Source: Egicoccus sp035462025
GTDB lineage: Bacteria; Actinomycetota; Nitriliruptoria; Nitriliruptorales; Nitriliruptoraceae
Length of the DNA: 13,906 nucleotides
Assembly: GCA_035462025.1 (NCBI GenBank)
Contig: DATHUR010000040.1
Span: forward strand, 1-13,906
Direction: 5' to 3'
Made by a program: the position numbers and the translations under genes. The notes beneath the pieces are model-generated. The model did no database searches. It saw nothing but the letters and a program-made list of their open reading frames with translations, and had not been told where the DNA came from. Position 1 is the first letter of the stretch. Each line of letters starts with the position of its first letter. Below are positions 6,479 to 12,260 of the stretch, one piece after another.

Positions 6479-7837
6479 GTGCGCCGACGGATCTTCGGGA
6501 TCGAGAACGAGTACGGCGTCACCTGCACCTTCCAGGGCCAGCGACGCCTGAGCCCCGACGAGGTCGCGCGCTACCTGTTCCGGCGGGTCGTGTCGTGGGG
6601 ACGCTCCTCGAACGTCTTCCTCGAGAACGGCGCCCGGCTGTACCTCGACGTCGGCTCCCACCCCGAGTACGCCACGCCCGAATGCGACTCGCCGCGGCAG
6701 GCGGTCGTCCACGACAAGGCGGGCGAGCGCATCGTCGAGGACCTCGTGCTCGGCGCCGAGCAGCGCCTGCACGAGGAGGGCATCTCCGGCACGATCTCGC
6801 TGTTCAAGAACAACACCGACTCGGCCGGCAACTCCTACGGCTGTCACGAGAACTACCTCGTGGCCCGGGTTGGGGAGTTCCAGCGTCTGGCCGAGGCCCT
6901 GATCCCGTTCCTGGTCACCCGCCAGGTCTTCGCCGGCGCCGGAAAGGTGCTGCAGACCCCGCGCGGCGCGGTGTTCAGCCTGTCCCAGCGCGCCGAGCAC
7001 ATCTGGGAAGGTGTCTCGTCGGCGACGACGCGGTCACGGCCGATCATCAACACGCGCGACGAACCCCACGCCGACGCCGAGCGCTACCGGCGGCTGCACG
7101 TCATCGTCGGCGACTCGAACATGAGCGAGTACACCAGCTGGCTCAAGGTCGCCACCTGTGACCTGGTCCTGCGGATGCTCGAGGAACAGGCGGTGATCCG
7201 CGACCTCACCCTCGACAACCCGATCCGGGCCATCCGCGAGATCAGCCACGACCTGACCGGCACCCGCCGGATCCGGCTGGCCAACGGCCGAGAGATGTCG
7301 GCGCTCGAGATCCAGCAGGTCTACCTCGAGCGGGTCGAGCGGTTCGTCGAGGCGTCGCACGACGCCGACGACGAGGCCAAGCGCGTCGTGACCGAGTGGC
7401 GCCACGTCCTCGAGTCGCTGGTTGACGACCCGATGTCGTTGGGCCGCCAACTCGACTGGGTCGCCAAGTACCGCCTGATCGAGTCCTACCGGGCCAAGCA
7501 CGACCTGCCGCTGGCGCACGCCCGGGTGCAGATGCTCGACCTCGCCTACCACGACGTCGTGCGCGACCGCGGCTTGTACTACCTGCTCGCGCGCCAGGGT
7601 CGCACCCAGCGACTGCTCGACGACGCCGAGATCGAGCACGCGATGACCCATCCGCCGGCCACCACGCGGGCCGCTCTGCGGGGAAGGTTCATCGCGCAGG
7701 CCAAGGCCAAGCGGCGCGACTACACCGTGGACTGGGTCCACCTCAAGCTCAACGACCAGGCCCAGCGCACCGTGCTGTGCAAGGACCCGTTCCGCTACGA
7801 GGACGAGCGGGTCGACAAACTCATCGCGGCGATGTGA
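6479..7837 (+). CDS. pafA: Pup-protein ligase PafA
   Basis: ATP-dependent ligase that phosphorylates the C-terminal Glu of deamidated Pup and joins it to a substrate lysine by an isopeptide bond. It belongs to the same fold family as Dop. From GTG 6479 it has 452 aa, the same as M. tuberculosis PafA. RRIFGIENEYGVTC carries the conserved Glu9. LYLDVGSHPEYATPEC holds the catalytic Asp (Asp57). KNNTDSAGNSYGCHENY and INTRDEPHADAERYRRLHV are core motifs. The C-terminal DYTVDWVHLKLNDQAQR is typical of PafA and absent from the Dop here. No Dop loop is present between Glu9 and Asp57. The start has AAAGGGGA four bases upstream; longer in-frame readings run into prcA. It is followed 13 bases later by pafB, the usual pafA-pafB-pafC order. 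Confidence 0.98.
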   Translation: MRRRIFGIENEYGVTCTFQGQRRLSPDEVARYLFRRVVSWGRSSNVFLENGARLYLDVGSHPEYATPECDSPRQAVVHDKAGERIVEDLVLGAEQRLHEEGISGTISLFKNNTDSAGNSYGCHENYLVARVGEFQRLAEALIPFLVTRQVFAGAGKVLQTPRGAVFSLSQRAEHIWEGVSSATTRSRPIINTRDEPHADAERYRRLHVIVGDSNMSEYTSWLKVATCDLVLRMLEEQAVIRDLTLDNPIRAIREISHDLTGTRRIRLANGREMSALEIQQVYLERVERFVEASHDADDEAKRVVTEWRHVLESLVDDPMSLGRQLDWVAKYRLIESYRAKHDLPLAHARVQMLDLAYHDVVRDRGLYYLLARQGRTQRLLDDAEIEHAMTHPPATTRAALRGRFIAQAKAKRRDYTVDWVHLKLNDQAQRTVLCKDPFRYEDERVDKLIAAM

Positions 7838-7850
7838 TGGGGCTGCGCAG

Positions 7851-8831
7851 GTGACGGCGAAGGTCGAACGGCTGGTGAACCTGACCGTCGCGTTCCTCGA
7901 GGCACGTCGCCCGATGACGCTGGCGGAGCTGCGCCGGCGGACCGGCTACTACACCCAGGGCGACCCCGAGTCGTCGCGCCGGATGTTCGAGCGCGACAAG
8001 GACGACCTGCGCCGGCTCGGCGTCCCGATCGAGACCCGCGAGGTGGCCTTCGGCGACGAGGTCGGCTACGTGGTCGACCGGGCCGCGTACGAACTGGCCG
8101 ACGTCGACCTCACCGCCGAGGAGGTCGCGGCGCTCTCGCTCGCCGTCCAACTCACCGGCAGCGAGGGCTCGCACCTCGCACTCGCGAAGCTGGCCGCCCG
8201 GGCGCCCGACCCCGCCGAGCTGGCCACCTCGGCCACGACCCGGGTCAGCCTCGTTCCGGACCCCGTCGACGCGGTCGCCGACGCCGTCGTGGCGCGCATA
8301 CCGCTGCGCTTCCCCTACCGCACGGCGGGCGGCGACACCGCCCGGCGCACCGTCGACCCCTACGCGATCGTGCAGCGTCGCGGCGCCTGGTACCTGGTCG
8401 GCCGCGACCACGACCGTGACGCGATCCGTGCCTTCCGGCTCGACCGGATGGTGGGGCGGGCCCGCGAGGCCGGGCCACCCGGCAGCTATCCGGTGCCCGA
8501 GGGGTTCGACCCGGCCGAGCACGTGCGCGGTCCCGAAGGTGCGCGGGTCGACGTCGAGGTGGCGGTCCGTCCGGCCGCGAGGTGGGCGGTGGAGTTGCGC
8601 GGCGGAGTCGACACCGGGCGCACCCACCACGGCGAACCGGTGCTGCGCCTGCCCGACCTCGACCCGGTCCGCGACCGTTCGTGGCTGCTCGGCCTCGGGC
8701 CCGACGTCGAGGTCCTCGCCCCCGAGCCGCTGCGCGCCGAGGTGGTAGCGGCCCTCGAACGCCTCAGTGGCGGGGCAACGAGCGAGCGCAGCGAGCGAGA
8801 CGATCGGGGCGGCGGGCGGGATCGGAAATGA
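7851..8831 (+). CDS. pafB: WYL-domain transcriptional regulator PafB
   Basis: One half of the PafBC activator, which in mycobacteria turns on the LexA-independent DNA damage response after its WYL domains bind nucleic acid. It has 326 aa. The N-terminal winged helix region begins TAKVERLVNLTVAFLEARRP and includes SRRMFERDKDDLRRLG (residues 42-57), a strong PafB signature. The WYL domain has RRGAWYLVGRDHDRDAIRAFR (about 177-196), followed by a C-terminal WCX-type extension. The GTG start at 7851 has only a weak ribosome site and lies 13 bases after the pafA stop, so translation probably depends on coupling. The last ~22 residues (ATSERSERDDRGGGRDRK end) are low-complexity and unlike the rest; the DNA there contains a short direct repeat. 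The stop overlaps the pafC ATG (ATGA). Confidence 0.94.
   Translation: MTAKVERLVNLTVAFLEARRPMTLAELRRRTGYYTQGDPESSRRMFERDKDDLRRLGVPIETREVAFGDEVGYVVDRAAYELADVDLTAEEVAALSLAVQLTGSEGSHLALAKLAARAPDPAELATSATTRVSLVPDPVDAVADAVVARIPLRFPYRTAGGDTARRTVDPYAIVQRRGAWYLVGRDHDRDAIRAFRLDRMVGRAREAGPPGSYPVPEGFDPAEHVRGPEGARVDVEVAVRPAARWAVELRGGVDTGRTHHGEPVLRLPDLDPVRDRSWLLGLGPDVEVLAPEPLRAEVVAALERLSGGATSERSERDDRGGGRDRK
8779..8799 (+). repeat. Short GAGCGAG direct repeat in the pafB tail
   Basis: CGAGCGAG occurs at 8779-8786 and again at 8792-8799, 13 bases apart. It encodes the SERSER part of the PafB C-terminus. It differs in composition from the flanking coding sequence and could be a small inserted or expanded repeat. 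Confidence 0.45.
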
Positions 8832-9754
8832 CAGCAGCAGGAGACGTCGCGCGGATGCTGACGCTGGTGCCCTGGCTGCTCGAGCGCCCGGGTGCATCGG
8901 TGTCCGAGACGGCCGCGGCCTTCGGGGTGTCCGAGGCGACGATCCGGCGCGACCTCGGCCACCTCGACTTCTGCGGTCTGCCCGGACTCGGCGGTGGCGA
9001 CCTGTTCGAGGTCGACATCGTGGGGGAGCGGGTCGTCGTGCAGATGGCCGACGAGCTCAAGCGCCCGCTGCGGCCGACCCCGCGCGAGGCGCTGCGCCTG
9101 GTCCTGACGGTCGACGCGGTCAGCGAGGCACTGGCCGACGAGGTCCCGGCGTTGCGCACCGCGGTCGACAAGGTCCGTGCGGCGCTCGGGATCCCCGAGA
9201 GCGTGGCGGACGTCGTCGAGCCGGGGGCGAACGACGTGGTCCCGGTCCTGCGTCGCGCCATCGCGGACGAGCGACAGGTCCGGCTTCGCTACCAGGGCCG
9301 CGCCGACGAGCAGCCGCAGTGGCGCACCGTGGACCCGTGGACGCTGCAGGTCGCCGACGGCACCTGGTACCTGCGGGCCCACGACGTCGGCGCGGACGGC
9401 GCCCGTACGTTCCGGCTCGACCGTGCCATCGAGGTCGAGCCGACCGAGCAGCCGCGTGCGGTCCCCGCGCCCGAACATCTGCCCCCGCCGGGGTACGCAC
9501 CCGGCCCCGATGACCTCGAGGTCGAACTCGCGCTGAACGTGGCCGGCCGTTGGGTGCTCGATGCGGTCGCCCCTGACGAGGTCGAGGAACGACCCGACGG
9601 CGGCGCCGTGGTGCGCCTGCGCACCGACGCCCCGGGCTGGCTCGCGCGGGTGGTGCTCACCGCCGGCGGCGACGCCCGCGTGACCGCGCCGGCCACGCTC
9701 GCGGACGAGGTCGCCGCACTGGCCGACGAGGCGCTCGCGCGCTACCGGAGGTGA
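8828..9754 (+). CDS. pafC: WYL-domain transcriptional regulator PafC
   Basis: Partner of PafB in the heteromeric activator of DNA repair genes. It has 308 aa from ATG 8828, which overlaps the pafB stop by 4 bases and implies translational coupling and equal amounts of the two subunits. The N-terminal helix-turn-helix region has ARMLTLVPWLLERPG and AAAFGVSEATIRRDLGHLDFCGLPG (residues 30-53). The WYL domain contains TVDPWTLQVADGTWYLRAHD (167-186) and TFRLDRA. A C-terminal extension follows (about 220-308). It resembles mycobacterial PafC in the CGLPG and GDLFEVD blocks. It is the last gene of the pafA-pafB-pafC run; its stop is followed two bases later by a strong inverted-repeat structure. Assignment as PafC rather than a second PafB rests on order and these blocks. 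Confidence 0.93.
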   Translation: MTAAGDVARMLTLVPWLLERPGASVSETAAAFGVSEATIRRDLGHLDFCGLPGLGGGDLFEVDIVGERVVVQMADELKRPLRPTPREALRLVLTVDAVSEALADEVPALRTAVDKVRAALGIPESVADVVEPGANDVVPVLRRAIADERQVRLRYQGRADEQPQWRTVDPWTLQVADGTWYLRAHDVGADGARTFRLDRAIEVEPTEQPRAVPAPEHLPPPGYAPGPDDLEVELALNVAGRWVLDAVAPDEVEERPDGGAVVRLRTDAPGWLARVVLTAGGDARVTAPATLADEVAALADEALARYRR

Positions 9755-9756
9755 CT

Positions 9757-9838
9757 AGTGAAGCGACCCCACCTGCGGGGGATATGCGGGTTGAACCGCT
9801 GTAACCAACGCGGTCGGCAGCCGACGGGGAGCTTCACT
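9757..9838 (+). ncRNA. Candidate structured RNA, 82-nt cloverleaf-like fold
   Basis: AGTGAAGC (9757-9764) pairs perfectly with GCTTCACT (9831-9838). Inside are three hairpins: CCCC/GGGG (9767-9770 with 9777-9780, 6-nt loop), GCGG/CCGC (9786-9789 with 9796-9799, 6-nt loop) and GTCGG/CCGAC (9813-9817 with 9821-9825, CAG loop). The element begins two bases after the pafC stop and ends 8 bases before the next gene's ribosome site, so it fills nearly the whole gap. It is not a tRNA: the third arm has a 3-nt loop, there is no GTTCGA T-loop at the right place, and no CCA. It may be a leader RNA, a riboswitch or a processing element; I do not recognise a known class. Confidence 0.45.
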
Positions 9839-9846
9839 GGCGCCCG

Positions 9847-9853
9847 AAGGAGG
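9847..9853 (+). promoter_or_regulatory. Strong ribosome binding site of the zinc-ribbon gene
   Basis: AAGGAGG lies 6 bases before the ATG at 9860 and is the best Shine-Dalgarno match in the window. It fixes the start there and excludes the in-frame GTG at 9758, which sits inside the structured element. Confidence 0.8.
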
Positions 9854-9859
9854 CCGGCG

Positions 9860-10222
9860 ATGACGAGGATCCGCGCGAACTGCCCCGGCTGCGGGGAGGT
9901 CGACCTGACCCCACCGGACGTGACACTGCGCATCATGCGTGCGAGTGACGGCCTGGTCGGCGATGGCAGCACCTACCGGTTCCTGTGTCCGGCCTGCGAC
10001 GAGCTGGTGACGAAGCCGGCCGACGAGCGCATCGCCCAACTGCTGAGCACCGGTGGCGTCCCGATCGAGGAGTTCGAGGACCTCGACGCGGTGCTCAAGA
10101 CCCTGCTGCCCCCGCACCCCGAACGTCCGGCAGGTGGCCCGGCCTTCACCGCCGACGACGTACTGGCGATGCACGAACTGCTCGAGCGCGACGACTGGTT
10201 CGACCGGTTGCTCACCTCCTGA
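9860..10222 (+). CDS. Small zinc-ribbon protein of unknown function
   Basis: A 120-aa cytoplasmic protein. Two Cys pairs, CPGC (Cys8, Cys11) and CPAC (Cys43, Cys46), are spaced as in a zinc ribbon with 31 residues between the pairs. The N-terminal MTRIRANCPGCGEVDL followed by a polar domain resembles small actinobacterial proteins of unknown function that I have seen as conserved hypotheticals (from memory). The C-terminal part is acidic and helical, with FTADDVLAMHELLERDDWFDRLL (96-118). There are no membrane segments. The very strong ribosome site suggests high expression. It stands alone after a structured intergenic element and is followed after 76 bases by a gene with its own possible promoter. 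Nucleic-acid or protein binding through the ribbon is possible, but no function can be assigned. Confidence 0.88.
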   Translation: MTRIRANCPGCGEVDLTPPDVTLRIMRASDGLVGDGSTYRFLCPACDELVTKPADERIAQLLSTGGVPIEEFEDLDAVLKTLLPPHPERPAGGPAFTADDVLAMHELLERDDWFDRLLTS

Positions 10223-10239
10223 CGCTCGCCGCCGCACCC

Positions 10240-10245
10240 TAGACT
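10240..10245 (+). promoter_or_regulatory. Possible -10 element TAGACT
   Basis: TAGACT fits the TAnnnT -10 pattern and lies 54 bases before the ATG at 10299, in the 76-base gap. The identical hexamer in a CTAGACT context appears again at 10557. No clear -35 at 17 bases. The 10-bp palindrome CCGGATCCGG (10258-10267) lies just downstream. Confidence 0.35.
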
Positions 10246-10298
10246 TCGGGGCGTCCGCCGGATCCGGTGGGCGTCCCGAGCCATGTCGAGGCCTGCGC

Positions 10299-10559
10299 AT
10301 GCCCGTCCCCGTCGTCGCCGTCCTCGTCGGCGTGCTGGTGGCCACGCTGGTCGTGATGGTCGTACTCGTGGTCGTCCTGGTCCGGCGGCTCGCGCGTGTG
10401 GCGGGCGAACTGCGCGCACTCGAGCAGCGCATCGGTCCCGCCCTGGCCGACCTGCAGGAGCGTGCGGCCCTGGCCTCGGCCGAACTCGACCGGGTCGGCG
10501 ACGCCATCGGCTCCCGCAGTCGCGACCCGGCCCGCGGCGGAAACGGGCACAACGGCTAG
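10299..10559 (+). CDS. Small single-pass membrane/coiled-coil protein
   Basis: An 86-aa protein of unknown function. One strongly hydrophobic, valine-rich helix occupies residues 3-28 right at the N-terminus, followed by Arg-Arg, predicting an N-out anchor with a cytoplasmic tail. Residues 30-72 form an amphipathic, Leu/Ala/Glu-rich helix (RVAGELRALEQRIGPALADL) with coiled-coil character. A Gly/Arg/Asn tail follows. The layout resembles the membrane anchor plus helix of small DUF948-type proteins, and also that of TatA/TatB (membrane helix then amphipathic helix). It lacks the TatA FG(P/A)KKLP hinge. The ATG at 10299 has GAGG at 10288-10291, 7 bases upstream. It ends 56 bases before tatA. Being beside tatA, a role in the Tat membrane complex is conceivable, but nothing in the sequence proves it. 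Confidence 0.8.
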   Translation: MPVPVVAVLVGVLVATLVVMVVLVVVLVRRLARVAGELRALEQRIGPALADLQERAALASAELDRVGDAIGSRSRDPARGGNGHNG

Positions 10560-10562
10560 ACT
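10557..10562 (+). promoter_or_regulatory. Possible -10 element TAGACT ahead of tatA
   Basis: TAGACT overlaps the stop codon of the upstream gene and is 54 bases before the tatA ATG, the same distance as the matching hexamer at 10240 has to its gene. No convincing -35 is visible. Confidence 0.35.
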
Positions 10563-10571
10563 CGTGCGGAG

Positions 10572-10588
10572 CGGGGCGAGCCGCCCCG
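10572..10588 (+). promoter_or_regulatory. 7-bp hairpin in the tatA leader
   Basis: CGGGGCG (10572-10578) pairs perfectly with CGCCCCG (10582-10588) around an AGC loop. It lies about 10 bases downstream of the possible -10, so it would be at the 5' end of a tatA transcript. It has no T-run, so a transcript-stabilising or processing role is more likely than termination. Confidence 0.35.
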
Positions 10589-10615
10589 GAGGCGTTCCCG
10601 ACGGCAGGTAGACGC

Positions 10616-10819
10616 ATGACCATGCCCAGTGGTGGCGAACTGGTGATCATCCTGTTCATCGTCCTGCTGCTGTTCGGGGCCAAGAAGCTGCCCGACCTGG
10701 CCGGGTCGGTCGGCAAGAGCATCAAGGAGTTCCGCAAGGCCAGCGACGAGGCCGACGCGGAAACGCGGGCACGAGACGAGCAGCAGCCTCCCGCACCCCA
10801 CCGTGACCCCGAGTCCTGA
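10616..10819 (+). CDS. tatA: Sec-independent translocase protein TatA
   Basis: Pore-forming or membrane-thinning subunit of the twin-arginine translocase, which exports folded proteins. It has 67 aa. The layout is canonical: a short N-terminus, one membrane helix ELVIILFIVLLLF (8-20), the FGAKKLPDLAGSVGKSIKEFR hinge and amphipathic helix (20-40), then a charged, Pro-rich tail. The polar/acidic residue before the helix (Glu8) is the conserved TatA position. Start ATG at 10616 has AGGT 6 bases upstream; a second in-frame ATG at 10622 would shorten it by two residues. Its last 17 bases overlap tatC in another frame, implying coupled translation. TatB cannot be excluded by sequence alone, but the short length and FGAKKLP favour TatA. 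Confidence 0.95.
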   Translation: MTMPSGGELVIILFIVLLLFGAKKLPDLAGSVGKSIKEFRKASDEADAETRARDEQQPPAPHRDPES

Positions 10820-11588
10820 CGCCATCGCCGAGGGGCACGCTCCCGGCGAGATGACGCTCTTCGAGCATCTTGCCGAGCTGCGGACCCGGCTGTTCCGGGC
10901 GCTGATCGCCCTGGCGCTGGGCAGCATCGTCGGCTACGTGGTCTTTCCGTGGCTGCTCGAGTTGCTCGTGGCGCCCTATTGCGACGCCCTGGCCGTGCTG
11001 CGCCCCGGGGACGACTGCAACCTGGTCGCACTCCGTCCGCTCGAGCCGTTCTCGGTCCGGATGAAGTCGGCGGTCGTGATCGGGCTGTTCGTCGGTGGAC
11101 CGGTCATCTTCTACCAACTGTGGCGCTTCATCACGCCCGGCCTGACCCGACGCGAGCGGCGATTCGCGCTGCCCTTCGTGGTCCTAAGCCAGGTCATGTT
11201 CGCGCTCGGCATCGGCTTCGCCTACCTGGTCATCCCCCAGGGGCTGCGCATCCTGCTGGGCATCGCGGGTCCCGACATCGAGACCCTGCTGTCCGCCAAC
11301 GAGTACCTGTCGTTCTTCCTGACCACCTCGGTCGCATTCGGGCTCGTGTTCGAACTGCCGCTGATCCTGGTCTTCCTCGCGCTGGTCGGGGTCGTCAGTT
11401 CCGCGCGCCTGCGCGAATGGCGGCCGTACGCGGCGGTGCTGATCGTGATCGTGGCCGCCGTCATCACGCCGACCACCGACGCCGTGACCTTGCTGTTGAT
11501 GGCCGGCCCGATGCTGCTGTTCTACGAACTGTCGATCGTGGCGGCCCGGCTCATCGAACGCTCGCGCCGCCGACGGGAGACCGCGTGA
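10803..11588 (+). CDS. tatC: Sec-independent translocase protein TatC
   Basis: Polytopic receptor of the Tat system that binds twin-arginine signal peptides. It has 261 aa with six membrane segments. TLFEHLAELRTRLF (18-31) is the cytoplasmic N-terminal signal-recognition region. PVIFYQLWRFITPGLTRRERRF (100-121) is the best-known TatC block, including the conserved Glu118. FGLVFELPLILV (179-190) has the intramembrane Glu, and TPTTD (222-226) follows. Two Cys (60 and 72, in PYC and DDC) sit in the first external loop as in the mycobacterial protein and could form a disulphide. The GTG start overlaps tatA by 17 bases and has no ribosome site of its own, so coupling to tatA is likely. ATG at 10851 is the alternative and would still keep the recognition motif. 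The stop overlaps the next start (GTGA). Confidence 0.96.
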   Translation: MTPSPDAIAEGHAPGEMTLFEHLAELRTRLFRALIALALGSIVGYVVFPWLLELLVAPYCDALAVLRPGDDCNLVALRPLEPFSVRMKSAVVIGLFVGGPVIFYQLWRFITPGLTRRERRFALPFVVLSQVMFALGIGFAYLVIPQGLRILLGIAGPDIETLLSANEYLSFFLTTSVAFGLVFELPLILVFLALVGVVSSARLREWRPYAAVLIVIVAAVITPTTDAVTLLLMAGPMLLFYELSIVAARLIERSRRRRETA

Positions 11589-12259
11589 CCCCGGACGCAC
11601 CGGCCGGTGAGCGGCCCGCCGGCGGCGGCACCGACGAGCTGGGGGACTCCACCGCACTGCGGCTGCGTCGGATCGTGTACCGCGCGCGCCGGACCGGCAT
11701 GGGGTGGGCGCTGCTGCTCGTCGTCCTCGCACTGATCGCCGGGTTCCTGCTGGGGCGTCAGACCGGCGAGGCGCCGACCGTCGCCGTGGCCCGGCAGCTC
11801 GAGCAGGACGTCCTGCCGCTCGTGCTCGACGCCGACGGCATCTGGTCGTCGGCCGCCCGGGACGAGCCGTCGGTGAGCGAGGCGATGGTGGCACTGCAAC
11901 AGGACGCCGACGGCGGCATCGTCACCGACCACGGCGCCTTCTGGCTGGAAACGTACGACACGCTGCTGGACCGGATGGCGGCCGTCGAGGTCGACCCGCT
12001 CGGGCGCCCCGTCCAACGCCAGTTCGTCAACGGGGTGACGCTCATGCGCGACGCCGTCGAGTTGCTCCAGCGCGCGGCCAGTATCGAGGACGCCGACCGT
12101 CGCGCGGCCCTGTTGGTCGAGGTCGGACGCTTGCGGATGCGCGGGGAGCAGATCGTGCAGAGCGCCCGTGCCGGGATCGCCGACCTCGACGGTGACGGGG
12201 GCAGCGTCTCCAGGCTGCCCGAACTGCCCGGGTTCGACGACCCCGGCAGCGAGGACTGA
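11585..12259 (+). CDS. Single-pass membrane protein of unknown function, tat-linked
   Basis: A 224-aa protein I do not recognise. Residues 1-38 are cytoplasmic and Pro/Gly-rich, then basic (RLRRIVYRARR). One membrane helix, GWALLLVVLALIAGFLLG (40-57), follows. The rest (58-224) is an extracytoplasmic, mostly helical domain containing LEQDVLPLVLDADGIW (72-87), a conserved-looking FWLETYDTLLDRM (119-131) and an acidic C-terminal tail. There are no Cys and no catalytic motif that I can name. The topology follows the positive-inside rule. It starts GTG at 11585 in a 4-base overlap with tatC, with GGGAGA at 11575-11580, and ends one base before helY, so it is locked into the tatA-tatC-helY unit. 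In several actinobacteria another gene lies between tatC and helY, so the slot is variable. Confidence 0.85.
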   Translation: MTPDAPAGERPAGGGTDELGDSTALRLRRIVYRARRTGMGWALLLVVLALIAGFLLGRQTGEAPTVAVARQLEQDVLPLVLDADGIWSSAARDEPSVSEAMVALQQDADGGIVTDHGAFWLETYDTLLDRMAAVEVDPLGRPVQRQFVNGVTLMRDAVELLQRAASIEDADRRAALLVEVGRLRMRGEQIVQSARAGIADLDGDGGSVSRLPELPGFDDPGSED

Positions 12260-12260
12260 C

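Noticed and set aside
1980..7110. Repeated DNA between 1560-2010 and 6640-7105
   Set aside because: The similarity (HPEYATPEC, NTRDEPHAD and neighbouring blocks) is the shared ancestry of Dop and PafA, not a recent duplication or repeat element.
7821..9478. Minus-strand frames of 358 and 330 aa opposite pafB and pafC
   Set aside because: They have no domain or ribosome site, and lie opposite two convincing WYL regulators.
9757..9838. tRNA gene, on either strand
   Set aside because: The closing stem and size are tRNA-like. However, the arms have wrong loop sizes, there is no T-loop GTTCGA adjoining the 3' acceptor strand, no D-loop GG, and no anticodon loop of 7 bases.
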